NCBI GenBank assembly: GCA_947503655.1
Contig: CANNEP010000028.1
Span: 1-35,287, forward strand
DNA: 35,287 bases
Direction of reading: 5' to 3'
From: an uncultured Microbacterium sp.
GTDB lineage: Bacteria > Actinomycetota > Actinomycetes > Actinomycetales > Microbacteriaceae
Under the pieces are notes generated by a model, which was not told where the DNA came from, made no database searches, and saw only the letters and a program-made list of their open reading frames with translations. Positions 16,035 to 23,782 of the stretch are shown piece after piece. The position numbers were made by a program, and so were the translations under genes. Numbering within the stretch: the stretch's first letter is position 1; each line of letters begins with the position of its first letter.

Positions 16035-16771
16035 GTGCAACGACGAATATGTCGCGACCCAGCGTCATTCTCCAAAACGTCAAAAAGACGTTCACCCTGA
16101 ACCACGCGTTTTCGCTGAAAGACACGATGGTCGCCCTCGTGCGCGGACGCAAGCGCACGAGCTCGTTTGAAGCGCTCAAGGGCGTCGACCTCGTCATCAA
16201 CGAGGGCGAATCTATCGCAATTCTCGGGCTCAATGGGTCTGGCAAGTCAACGATGCTCAAGCTTGTCTCTGGCGTTATGCAGCCCGATGAAGGTGAGGTC
16301 TTGACGCGCGGTCGTGTGGCTGGGCTTATCGAGGTGGGTGCCGGGTTCCACCCCGAGCTCTCCGGTCGTGAGAACGTGTTCCTGAACGCTGCCATTCTCG
16401 GTATGAACCAACACGAGATCGAAGCGCGTTACGACGACATCGTCGAGTTCAGCGGAATTGAGCAGTTCATAGACCAAGAGGTCAAGCACTACTCGTCCGG
16501 CATGTTTATGCGTCTTGCCTTCTCCGTCGCGATTCACGTTGAGCTGGATGTTCTCCTGGTAGACGAAATTCTCTCCGTCGGTGACGCGCCGTTCCGCGAG
16601 AAGTGCCGGGATAAGTTCCAGGAGCTGATTTCGCAGCGTAAGACACTTGTTGTCGTGAGTCACGACGCCGAAATGGTGCGTGAGCTGTGCACACGCGGTG
16701 TCGTCGTGCACAAGGGTGAGATCATTTTCGACGGTGACATCGATAGCGCGCTCGCAAGGATCGAAGGGTGA
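16031..16771 (+). CDS. ABC polysaccharide exporter ATPase (Wzt/TagH-like), short form
   Basis: Nucleotide-binding subunit paired with the permease gene it overlaps. Walker A is GLNGSGKST (66-74). The signature is YSSGM (154-158), the variant typical of Wzt and TagH in place of LSGGQ. Walker B is VLLVDE (174-179) and the switch histidine is His211 in VVVSHD. At 246 residues it ends right after the ATPase core, so it lacks the carbohydrate-recognition domain found at the end of many Wzt proteins; export is then probably not gated by a modified chain end. The ATG overlaps the permease stop, and the next gene starts within its own stop (GTGA). Confidence 0.9.
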   Translation: MSATTNMSRPSVILQNVKKTFTLNHAFSLKDTMVALVRGRKRTSSFEALKGVDLVINEGESIAILGLNGSGKSTMLKLVSGVMQPDEGEVLTRGRVAGLIEVGAGFHPELSGRENVFLNAAILGMNQHEIEARYDDIVEFSGIEQFIDQEVKHYSSGMFMRLAFSVAIHVELDVLLVDEILSVGDAPFREKCRDKFQELISQRKTLVVVSHDAEMVRELCTRGVVVHKGEIIFDGDIDSALARIEG

Positions 16772-18693
16772 TTGCTGAGTGGGCTGGCACTAGCTATGTG
16801 ATTGCGCTTGCCGCCGGCCTCATCTTCGCTCCTGGCCTTGCGCTGCTTGCTATCGTGCGCGTGCGCGGGCTCATGCTTGCCGCATTTGCACCGGTCATGA
16901 GCGTTGCGATGATTGGTGTTGCCGCGCTCGTCCTGGACCTGGCCGGCATTGGGTGGACCCCGGTGGCGTTTGGTGTGGCCATGCTCGTGATGCTCGGTGT
17001 CGCCCTCCTTGTGCGCTGGCTTGCGCCGATGCCCCACGGCGAGCGGGAGGAGCGGGACTGGATAGTCCCAGCGGGAATCGCGATCGGTGCCTTTCTGACG
17101 CTGTGGCGACTGATTGCTTACATTCAGCACCCTGCAGGTATTTCGCAATCGAATGACGCCATCTTCCACCTGAATGCTGTCCGCTACATCCTGGAGACGC
17201 ACTCGGCGTCGGCACTCGATGTCAGCGGTTTCATCGGTGGTACGGGGTTCTACCCGGCCGCATGGCACGGGATCACCTCGATGCTCGTGTTGATGTCGGG
17301 TGCCGACATCGCGGTCGCGGCAAACGCGGTGACCCTCGTGATCGGTGCAGGGATTTGGCCCCTCGGAATCGCGTGGCTGACGAAGGTCATTTTCCGCTCC
17401 GACACTGCCGCGGCTATTGCTGGCGTTCTTGCCGCCGCGCTCCAGACCTTCCCGATCCTGATGTTCGAATGGGGAGTGCTGTACCCGAACGCACTGTCAA
17501 CCGCGCTGCTTCCCGCTGCGTTGGCTGTTGTGCTGTCGATTCCCGAGTGGCTGCGCCGTCGTGCGGATTGGCGCACGTGGCTTCTGTCTTCTCTCATGGT
17601 CATGGCATCTGTCGGAGCGATCGCACTCGCACAACCGGCCACCCTGCTCGCTTGGGGCCTTGTCGTATCGATCTGGTTGACCTCACAGGTCGTGCGATCG
17701 TCCGCCCGGATCATCGTGAAGCTCGCAGCAATTGCCGTCACGTGGGGCGGTCTCGCGGTGGTCTGGTACTTCTTTGCACACTCGACAAGCGGGAGCCACT
17801 GGGGTCCGTTCCGCGGGCGCCTGCAAGCGGGCCTCGACATTCTCACGAACGCACATATTTTCATGGCTCCGGCCTTTGCGGTCAGCGTGTTTATGCTGAT
17901 CGGCCTCATCGTGGCCGCTCTCACCGCAGCGAACCGCTGGGTGGTCGTAGCCTGGGTTGCTATCTCGACGCTGTACTTCGTGGCGGCCACCGTCGGTCGT
18001 GACTTTATCCGCGTCGAGTTGCTCGGTGCTTGGTACGCGGATCCGTATCGCGTCGCCGCGCTCGCACCGCTCCTTGCGGTTCCGCTCGCCGCGTACGGCC
18101 TCACGGTCACAGTCCGCAAGGCGATGAACGTGTGGGCCCGCCGTACTGAGCGCGACATGTCAGAACGGTCGGTCGCGTGGCTGGCCGTCGGTATTGCGTC
18201 ACTCGTGATGATCGTGATTACGCTGTTCCGGCCGGTCCCGATGCCGACCCTGTACGGAGAGTTTGAAACAGAATCTCTCTACGTCGAAGGCGACGAAACG
18301 TATTTGTCGACCGACGAGCGCCACATGCTCGAATCCTTGGATGAGCTCCTGCCGGCTGACGCTCGGGTGATCGCAAACCCCAGCACGGGTTCGGGGTTCG
18401 GCTACATGCTGAGTGGTTTGGACGTAAATCCGAAAACGTGGGCGCCGCCTGCGAACGAAGAATGGTGGATCCTGGCGGAATCGCTCCGCGACGCCGCCTC
18501 TGACCCGGCCGTTTGCGACGCGCTGGCCGTCTTCGGTAACCCCGAGTATGTTCTCGACTTCGGCATCGGTGGGACGGAACCAGGTCGCTATGAGATGCCG
18601 GGTATGACCGACTTTGACGGCCAACCCGGGTTCTCCCACGTCGCCGACGTCGGCGACGTGTCATTGTGGCGGATCACAGCGTGCGATCAGTAG
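16768..18693 (+). CDS. DUF6541-like polytopic membrane protein, GT-C-like glycosyltransferase candidate (copy 1)
   Basis: The protein has 641 residues with a dozen or so membrane segments and a soluble C-terminal domain (from ~500) ending in LWRITACDQ. After the first helices an outward loop has NDAIFHLNAVRY with Asp130 and His134, the place where GT-C enzymes hold their catalytic acid; GFYPAAWHG follows. The layout and several motifs are shared with the protein at 32603-34525 (FDNVYHLNGVRW, SFYPSLWHA, LYRIIACDE), so they are paralogues. GT-C members use lipid-phosphate sugars outside the membrane; that role here is inference. The GTG start overlaps the wzt stop, so it belongs to the export operon. 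Confidence 0.72.
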   Translation: MIAEWAGTSYVIALAAGLIFAPGLALLAIVRVRGLMLAAFAPVMSVAMIGVAALVLDLAGIGWTPVAFGVAMLVMLGVALLVRWLAPMPHGEREERDWIVPAGIAIGAFLTLWRLIAYIQHPAGISQSNDAIFHLNAVRYILETHSASALDVSGFIGGTGFYPAAWHGITSMLVLMSGADIAVAANAVTLVIGAGIWPLGIAWLTKVIFRSDTAAAIAGVLAAALQTFPILMFEWGVLYPNALSTALLPAALAVVLSIPEWLRRRADWRTWLLSSLMVMASVGAIALAQPATLLAWGLVVSIWLTSQVVRSSARIIVKLAAIAVTWGGLAVVWYFFAHSTSGSHWGPFRGRLQAGLDILTNAHIFMAPAFAVSVFMLIGLIVAALTAANRWVVVAWVAISTLYFVAATVGRDFIRVELLGAWYADPYRVAALAPLLAVPLAAYGLTVTVRKAMNVWARRTERDMSERSVAWLAVGIASLVMIVITLFRPVPMPTLYGEFETESLYVEGDETYLSTDERHMLESLDELLPADARVIANPSTGSGFGYMLSGLDVNPKTWAPPANEEWWILAESLRDAASDPAVCDALAVFGNPEYVLDFGIGGTEPGRYEMPGMTDFDGQPGFSHVADVGDVSLWRITACDQ

Positions 18694-18712
18694 AGTCCGC
18701 AAGCCAGCCGGG

Positions 18713-18718
18713 TAAGCT
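18713..18718 (+). promoter_or_regulatory. -10 box TAAGCT of the leaderless promoter for the 11-gene glycan operon
   Basis: TAAGCT lies seven bases before ATG 18726 and 20 bases after the previous stop. There is no ribosome binding site between the box and the start. Confidence 0.6.
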
Positions 18719-18725
18719 GGAAACG

Positions 18726-19457
18726 ATGGAAATTGTGGACCGTTCCGTTCTCATCGTGATCCCGGCGCTGAATGAACAAGACTCTGTCGCGGACGTGGTC
18801 CGCGACGTTCACGCGGCCGTACCAACGGCGACGTGCGTGGTCATTGACGACGGTTCAACCGACGAAACTGTTGCCGCAGCGACGGCTGCTGGCGCGACGG
18901 TGCTCGCGTTGCCGTTTAATCTCGGCGTCGGGGGAGCGATGCGCGCGGGCTTTCGGTATGCGAGAGCCAACGGTTTCGACGTGGTCGTGCAGGTTGATGC
19001 TGACGGCCAACACGATCCCAGACTCGTTCCCACTCTGGTTGCCGGTCTTGACGAAGCTGACATCGTCATTGGTGCACGGTTCGCCGGTGTTGGTGACTAC
19101 GGCGTCCGTGGCCCCCGCAAGTGGGCGATGAAGACGTTGGCCACCGTGATTGGTGCCATTGCGCGGCAGAAATTCACCGATGTCACAAGCGGATTCAAAG
19201 CTGCCGGGCCTCGTGCCGTGGAGCTGTTCGCCGATAACTATCCCGCAGAGTACCTGGGCGACACGATTGAGGCGCTTGTCATTGCAGCTCGCAGCGGTAT
19301 GCGCATTCGGCAGATTCCCGTGGCCATGCGTCCGCGACAGGGTGGCGAGCCTTCGCATGGTCCCATCAAGTCTGCCGTCTACCTGGTGCGGGCGGGCGCA
19401 GCACTCATGTTGGCGATGATGCGCCCTCGAGTGGACGTAGCCGAGGTGAAGTCGTGA
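18726..19457 (+). CDS. GT2 glycosyltransferase, polyprenyl-phosphate sugar synthase type
   Basis: The protein has 243 residues and resembles dolichyl/polyprenyl-phosphate mannosyl- or glucosyltransferases. VLIVIPALNEQDSV opens the GT-A fold, DDGSTDET is at 41-48, LPFNLGVGGAMRAGFRYA follows, and the metal/catalytic stretch DADGQHDP is at 91-98. TDVTSGFKAAGPRA is the acceptor-side motif. No C-terminal membrane helices are encoded; the next gene, a DUF2304 membrane protein, probably supplies the anchor. ATG 18726 is chosen because of the TAAGCT box; the frame is open upstream to 18666 but runs into the preceding gene. Its product may feed the GT-C-like proteins nearby. Confidence 0.88.
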   Translation: MEIVDRSVLIVIPALNEQDSVADVVRDVHAAVPTATCVVIDDGSTDETVAAATAAGATVLALPFNLGVGGAMRAGFRYARANGFDVVVQVDADGQHDPRLVPTLVAGLDEADIVIGARFAGVGDYGVRGPRKWAMKTLATVIGAIARQKFTDVTSGFKAAGPRAVELFADNYPAEYLGDTIEALVIAARSGMRIRQIPVAMRPRQGGEPSHGPIKSAVYLVRAGAALMLAMMRPRVDVAEVKS

Positions 19458-19843
19458 ACCCGATGACCTACGCATTCGGTATTGTGGCGGCGCTTCTCAC
19501 GCTGGTCGCCATTATTGAGCTCACACGCCGGGGCACGTTGCGTGAGCGGCACGCACTGTGGTGGTTTGTCGGCGGCACGCTCGCACTGATTATCGCGATT
19601 TTTCCGCAGATCCTCACCAGCACAGCGCGGCTTCTCGGTATTTCAATTCCCACCAACCTCGCCTTCTTCGTTGCCATTGGTCTGTTGTTCCTGGTCTCTC
19701 TCCAGTACGGCGCTGAACTCACCAAGGTGGAGGAGAAGCTTCGAACGCTGGCGGAGCAGAGCGCTTTCCATGAGCGCCGCATCGCGGATCTTGAAGCGCG
19801 CTTGAACGAGAAGACAACCGACTCCAGTGAGGAAGCACCGTGA
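19454..19843 (+). CDS. DUF2304 small membrane protein, probable GT2 partner
   Basis: The protein has 129 residues. Three membrane helices (about 4-24, 36-54, 67-86) are followed by a charged coiled-coil-like tail (LTKVEEKLRTLAEQS to LEARLNE). This is the usual layout of DUF2304, a family very often found just after a polyprenyl-phosphate GT2 gene. It overlaps both neighbours by four bases (GTGA each time), consistent with a small complex. The anchoring role is inferred from context. Confidence 0.85.
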   Translation: MNPMTYAFGIVAALLTLVAIIELTRRGTLRERHALWWFVGGTLALIIAIFPQILTSTARLLGISIPTNLAFFVAIGLLFLVSLQYGAELTKVEEKLRTLAEQSAFHERRIADLEARLNEKTTDSSEEAP

Positions 19844-21063
19844 GCCGCGTTGTCATCGTGTCGCGCCTGTACCCGCCCGAGGTTGGTGCCGGTGCCTTCC
19901 GCCTCGGTGCGCTGGGTCGTGCGGTCGCTGGTGACGGCGCAAACGTCACCGTGCTGACCACGCGTCCGCCGAAGCACGCGCCGCGTACGCCGGATCCCAC
20001 AGACATCACCATCAAGCGGTGGCCCGTGCTTCGCGACCGCGGGGGCAACGTGAGGGGCTACGTGCAGTACGCGTCATTTGACGCTCCTGCGGGGTTCCGT
20101 TCACTGTTCACGCGATATGACGTCGCGGTTGCCGAGTCGCCACCGACGACGGGTCTCGTCGTTGCCATCGCTTCATGGCTCAAGCGCAAGCCGTTCGTGT
20201 ACTACGCAGCCGATGTCTGGACAGACGGAGTTGCGTCCATGGGAGCAGCGCGCGTGGTCGTCAACATCATGCGGGTCATGGAACGAGCTGTGTTGCGCCG
20301 AGCGGCTGCCACAATTTCCGTTTCTGATGAGGTCACGGAGCGTCTTGTCCTGCTGGGCGCCGATCGCGACCGGGTCGCCACTGTCGGTAACGGCATTGCG
20401 ACGGACATCTTTCATCCCGACGTTCCAGCGCCGGATGAAGACGGCACCTATTTTGTGTACACCGGAACCATGAGCGAGTGGCAACAGCCCGACATCTTCG
20501 TGCGGGCATTTGCCTCGATTGCGCAGGAACATCCGCACATTCGCCTGAAGTTTTTCGGACAGGGTGCCGTTGAGGGTGCGTTGCGTGAGCTCGCTGACGA
20601 GCTCGTTCCTGGCCGGGTCGATTTTGGTGGCGTTGTGAGTCCGGCGGAGTCCGCGTCGTGGATCAAGGGTGCCGTTGGTGCTCTTGTCAGCATTGTTCCT
20701 GGCATTGGGTACGACTTCGCGAAACCCACGAAGACGTACGCGGCTGCCGCGGTGGGCACCCCGGTGCTGTTTGCGGGGCCGAGCACAGGCGGTGCTCTGG
20801 TGCGCGACGCAGACCTGGGTATCTCGACCGAATTCACGGTCGACGCGGTCGCGACAGCCATGCGCAAAATGCTTGCCAACGAGGCCCAAGGAATCCGTGA
20901 GGAGGAGCGTGAACGCCGCAGTACGTGGGCGCGCGAAAACGTGTCGCTGTCTGCCGTTGCTCACCGTGTCGCCCGAGTAATCGCTCAGGTTTCCAACTCC
21001 CGCGAGAGTAGGATAGACACCGCTTCCTCGTTGGGAACCGAAGATTGGAACACCGCATCGTGA
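19840..21063 (+). CDS. GT4 family glycosyltransferase
   Basis: GT-B fold enzyme of 407 residues. The N-terminal half starts VVIVSRLYPPEVGAGAFRLG, the pattern of WbuB-like GT4 proteins, and contains FVYYAADVWTDGV. The hinge region has ISVSDEVTERLVLLG and VGNGIATDIFHPD. The donor half shows YTGTMSEWQQPD, FFGQGAVEGALRELA and YDFAKPTKTYAAAAVGTPVLFAGP, where the usual E-x7-E is altered. It is related to enzymes that add N-acetylated sugars (FucNAc, GlcNAc) to lipid-linked chains; the actual sugar is unknown. The GTG start overlaps the DUF2304 stop, and its stop overlaps the next start. The last ~25 residues are poorly conserved. Confidence 0.85.
   Translation: MSRVVIVSRLYPPEVGAGAFRLGALGRAVAGDGANVTVLTTRPPKHAPRTPDPTDITIKRWPVLRDRGGNVRGYVQYASFDAPAGFRSLFTRYDVAVAESPPTTGLVVAIASWLKRKPFVYYAADVWTDGVASMGAARVVVNIMRVMERAVLRRAAATISVSDEVTERLVLLGADRDRVATVGNGIATDIFHPDVPAPDEDGTYFVYTGTMSEWQQPDIFVRAFASIAQEHPHIRLKFFGQGAVEGALRELADELVPGRVDFGGVVSPAESASWIKGAVGALVSIVPGIGYDFAKPTKTYAAAAVGTPVLFAGPSTGGALVRDADLGISTEFTVDAVATAMRKMLANEAQGIREEERERRSTWARENVSLSAVAHRVARVIAQVSNSRESRIDTASSLGTEDWNTAS
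21009..21014 (+). promoter_or_regulatory. Possible internal -10 box TAGGAT before the WbpD-like gene
   Basis: TAGGAT inside the end of the GT4 gene lies 45 bases before GTG 21060. It could give extra transcription of the sugar-modification trio, but the distance differs from the leaderless pattern and the match may be chance. Confidence 0.25.
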
Positions 21064-21671
21064 CTGCTGAATTGCCCGTCCGTATCGTCGACACGGCAGA
21101 TGTAGCTGACGGTGCCAGCATCGGTGCAGGCTCCAGCATTTGGCACCTCGCGCAGGTGCGCGAGGGCGTACAGATGGGTGAGAACTGCATCGTCGGACGC
21201 GGCGCCTACATCGGCACCGGTGTTGTCATGGGTGACAACTGCAAGGTGCAGAACTACGCACTCGTCTACGAGCCGGCAAAGTTGGGCAACGGCGTCTTCA
21301 TCGGCCCGGCCGTCGTGCTGACGAACGACACTTACCCGCGCGCGATCAACCCGGACGGAACCATCAAGAGCGCTCACGACTGGGAGCCGGTTGGCGTGAG
21401 GATCGAGCAGGGTGCGTCGATCGGCGCTCGCGCAACGTGTGTGGCTCCGGTCACCATCGGCGCCTGGGCCACCGTTGCCGCCGGCGCGGTTGTCGTCAAA
21501 GATGTGCCAGCTCATGCACTCGTCGTCGGAGTACCGGCGAAGCGCATCGGCTGGGTGGGCAAGGCGGGCACGCCGCTTCAGCCCACTAACGAAGAAAACG
21601 TGTGGGTATGCCCCACCACTGGCGCTCGCTACGTCGAGTCCAACGAAACATTGCAAGAGGAGTCCGCGTGA
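21060..21671 (+). CDS. wbpD: Hexapeptide-repeat N-acetyltransferase, WbpD/WlbB-like (UDP-3-amino-sugar)
   Basis: Predicted to acetylate the 3-amino group of UDP-2-acetamido-3-amino-2,3-dideoxyglucuronate with acetyl-CoA. In 203 residues it shows left-handed beta-helix hexads (IGAGSSIWHLAQV, IVGRGAYIG, MGDNCKVQNYALVYE, GVFIGPAVVLTND-x-YPRA, IGARATCVAPVTIG) and the closing VVVKDVPAHALVVGVPAKRIGW. The SSIWHL and KVQN...GPAVVLTN-x-x-x-PR features are characteristic of WbpD/WlbB. The GTG start overlaps the previous stop (GTGA). A ~25-residue tail after the core contains one cysteine. The aminotransferase and dehydrogenase of the same pathway follow directly. Confidence 0.82.
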   Translation: MTAELPVRIVDTADVADGASIGAGSSIWHLAQVREGVQMGENCIVGRGAYIGTGVVMGDNCKVQNYALVYEPAKLGNGVFIGPAVVLTNDTYPRAINPDGTIKSAHDWEPVGVRIEQGASIGARATCVAPVTIGAWATVAAGAVVVKDVPAHALVVGVPAKRIGWVGKAGTPLQPTNEENVWVCPTTGARYVESNETLQEESA

Positions 21672-22765
21672 CTGAATTCATCCCACCCGCAAAGCCGATC
21701 ATCGGTGACGAAGAGCGCGCGGCTGTTGACCGTGTTCTCCGTAGCGGAATGGTGGCCCAGGGCCCTGAAGTCGCCGCTTTCGAAAAGGAGTTCAGCGACT
21801 TCTTCGTTCCCGGGCGCCCCTCGGTTGCCGTAAACAGCGGAACCTCGGGCCTGCACCTCGGTCTGCTGGCTTCGGGTGTCGGCCCCGGCGATGAAGTCAT
21901 TGTTCCGTCGTTCACGTTCGCAGCCACCGGCAATTCTGTCGCTCTCACGGGCGCAACCCCCGTGTTCGCCGACATTGAGCCGGAGAACTTTACACTTGAC
22001 CCGGCGTCTGTCGAAGCTTCGATTACGAGCAAGACCAAGGGCATCATGCCGGTTCACCTTTATGGTCACCCGGCACACATGCGCGAGCTGCGCGCGATCG
22101 CTGACAAGCACGGCATCCGTCTCTACGAAGATGCGGCACAGGCTCACGGTGCGGCGCTTGACGGCGAGCCGGTTGGCTCCTTCGGTGACTTCGCGATGTT
22201 CTCGCTGTACCCGACGAAGAATATGACGAGCGGTGAGGGCGGCATGATCGTTGCTGCCGACGAGAAGATCGCGCGTATGGCTCGCTTGCTGCGTAGCCAG
22301 GGCATGGAGAAGCAGTACGAGAACGAGATCGTTGGCTTCAACGCTCGTATGACTGACATTCACGCCGCTATTGGCCGCGTGCAGCTCACCAAGGTCGGAG
22401 CCTGGACGAAGACGCGCCAGGAAAACGCCGCCTTCCTCGACGCCAACCTGCGGGGCGTTGTCGTTCCTCCGGTTGCAGAGGGTGCAACGCACGTCTATCA
22501 CCAGTACACGATCCGTGTCGCGGAAGACCGTGACGGCTTCGTCGCGGCGCTTAAGAGCGAGCACAACGTGGGTGCGGGCGTCTACTACCCGATTCCCAAC
22601 CACCGCTTGCCGTCGCTCGCTCCGTACGCTCCGGGCCTCGATCTGCCGGAGACCGAGCGCGCCGCTCGCGAAGTCATTTCGCTGCCGGTGCACCCGTCGC
22701 TGACGCAGGATGACCTGGACCGTATCGTTGCGGCGGTCAACGCTGTCGCCAAGGCGGGTGCGTAA
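21668..22765 (+). CDS. wbpE: DegT/DnrJ/EryC1-family sugar aminotransferase, WbpE-like
   Basis: PLP enzyme of 365 residues predicted to transaminate the 3-keto UDP-sugar. Motifs: IPPAKPIIGDEE at the N-terminus, AVNSGTSGLHLGLLASG, VPSFTFAATGNSVALTGATPVF, LYEDAAQAHGA with Asp155 holding the PLP ring nitrogen, and FSLYPTKNMTSGEGG with the Schiff-base Lys184. GTG 21668 is chosen because of the strong AAGAGGAG at 21655-21662 and the GTGA overlap; the frame is open further upstream but lies inside wbpD. The family acts on several keto sugars, so substrate specificity rests on the neighbours wbpD and wbpB. Confidence 0.85.
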   Translation: MTEFIPPAKPIIGDEERAAVDRVLRSGMVAQGPEVAAFEKEFSDFFVPGRPSVAVNSGTSGLHLGLLASGVGPGDEVIVPSFTFAATGNSVALTGATPVFADIEPENFTLDPASVEASITSKTKGIMPVHLYGHPAHMRELRAIADKHGIRLYEDAAQAHGAALDGEPVGSFGDFAMFSLYPTKNMTSGEGGMIVAADEKIARMARLLRSQGMEKQYENEIVGFNARMTDIHAAIGRVQLTKVGAWTKTRQENAAFLDANLRGVVVPPVAEGATHVYHQYTIRVAEDRDGFVAALKSEHNVGAGVYYPIPNHRLPSLAPYAPGLDLPETERAAREVISLPVHPSLTQDDLDRIVAAVNAVAKAGA

Positions 22766-23748
22766 TGACTCTTCGTGCTGGCCTTCTCGGCGTCGGAATG
22801 ATGGGACGCCACCACGCACGCGTACTGCGCGAGGTCGATGGCATCGAGCTCGTCGCGATTGCCGACCCCGGGGGAGACCCGCACAGCGTTGCGAAGGGCC
22901 TCCCGGTGCTGCCAGACGTCGATGCCCTCATCGAGGCTGGCATCGATATTGCCGTTGTGGCTGTTCCCACGCGCTTCCATGAAGAAGCAGCCTTGAAGCT
23001 TGCGGATGCTGGCGTGCACACGCTCGTCGAAAAGCCGATTGCTGATTCTATCGAGCAGGGTCAGCGCATGGTCGAAGCCTTCGAGTCACGCGGCCTCGTC
23101 GGAGCCGTCGGACACGTCGAGCGCTTCAACCCGGCATTGCAGCAGATGCGTCGCCGCATTGAAGCGGGCGACCTCGGTGCGATTTACCAAGTCGCCACGC
23201 GTCGACAGGGTCCTTTCCCTTCGCGTATCGCCGATGTTGGTGTTGGCAAAGACCTCGCTTCGCACGATGTCGACCTCACCGCATGGGTCGTACAGAGCGA
23301 TTTCACGACGGTTTTCGGTCAGACGGCATTTAAGAGCGGCCGCCAGTACGAAGACATGATTGCGATCACCGGTCGTTTGGCGAACGGTGTCATCACGAAC
23401 CACCTCGTCAACTGGCTGAGCCCCATGAAGGAACGCCTGACAGTTGTGACGGGTGAAAAGGGTGCGTTCATCGCCGACACGTCGACGGGTGACCTCACGT
23501 TTTACGCCAACGGCACGATCGACCTCGAGTGGGAGTCGATGGCGCAGTTCCGCGGTGTTTCGGAAGGTGATGTCACACGATTCGCCTTTGCGAAGCGCGA
23601 ACCACTACGTGTCGAGCACGAGGCCTTCCGCGACGCCGTTCTGGGCAAGGAGAGCGATGTTGTCACGATGACGCAGGGTCTGCGCACTCTGCGGGTCGTT
23701 GAGGGCGCGCTGGAGTCGGCACGGACCAACAGCGTCTTCACGCTGTGA
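22765..23748 (+). CDS. wbpB: Gfo/Idh/MocA-family UDP-sugar 3-dehydrogenase, WbpB/WlbA-like
   Basis: NAD-dependent oxidoreductase of 327 residues. The Rossmann start is GLLGVGMMGRHHARV (residues 6-20), the family signature VEKPIADS holds Lys90, GHVERFNPA is at 116-124, and DLASHDVDL holds His167 and Asp170 near the active site. It is expected to oxidise C3 of UDP-GlcNAcA (or UDP-GlcNAc) before transamination by the preceding gene product. The VEKPIAD and GHVERFNPA wording resembles the archaeal/actinobacterial UDP-GlcNAc 3-dehydrogenase subgroup more than P. aeruginosa WbpB, so the order of C3 and C6 oxidation is open. The ATG shares one base with the wbpE stop (TAATG). Confidence 0.82.
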   Translation: MTLRAGLLGVGMMGRHHARVLREVDGIELVAIADPGGDPHSVAKGLPVLPDVDALIEAGIDIAVVAVPTRFHEEAALKLADAGVHTLVEKPIADSIEQGQRMVEAFESRGLVGAVGHVERFNPALQQMRRRIEAGDLGAIYQVATRRQGPFPSRIADVGVGKDLASHDVDLTAWVVQSDFTTVFGQTAFKSGRQYEDMIAITGRLANGVITNHLVNWLSPMKERLTVVTGEKGAFIADTSTGDLTFYANGTIDLEWESMAQFRGVSEGDVTRFAFAKREPLRVEHEAFRDAVLGKESDVVTMTQGLRTLRVVEGALESARTNSVFTL

Positions 23749-23782
23749 ACTCGCGCCGTACGGCGAGGGACGGGACTGATCG

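Noticed and set aside
15069..16771. LPS O-antigen exporter
   Set aside because: The Wzm/Wzt families match O-antigen systems, but the window is clearly from a Gram-positive actinobacterium, so a wall polymer is the sensible substrate.
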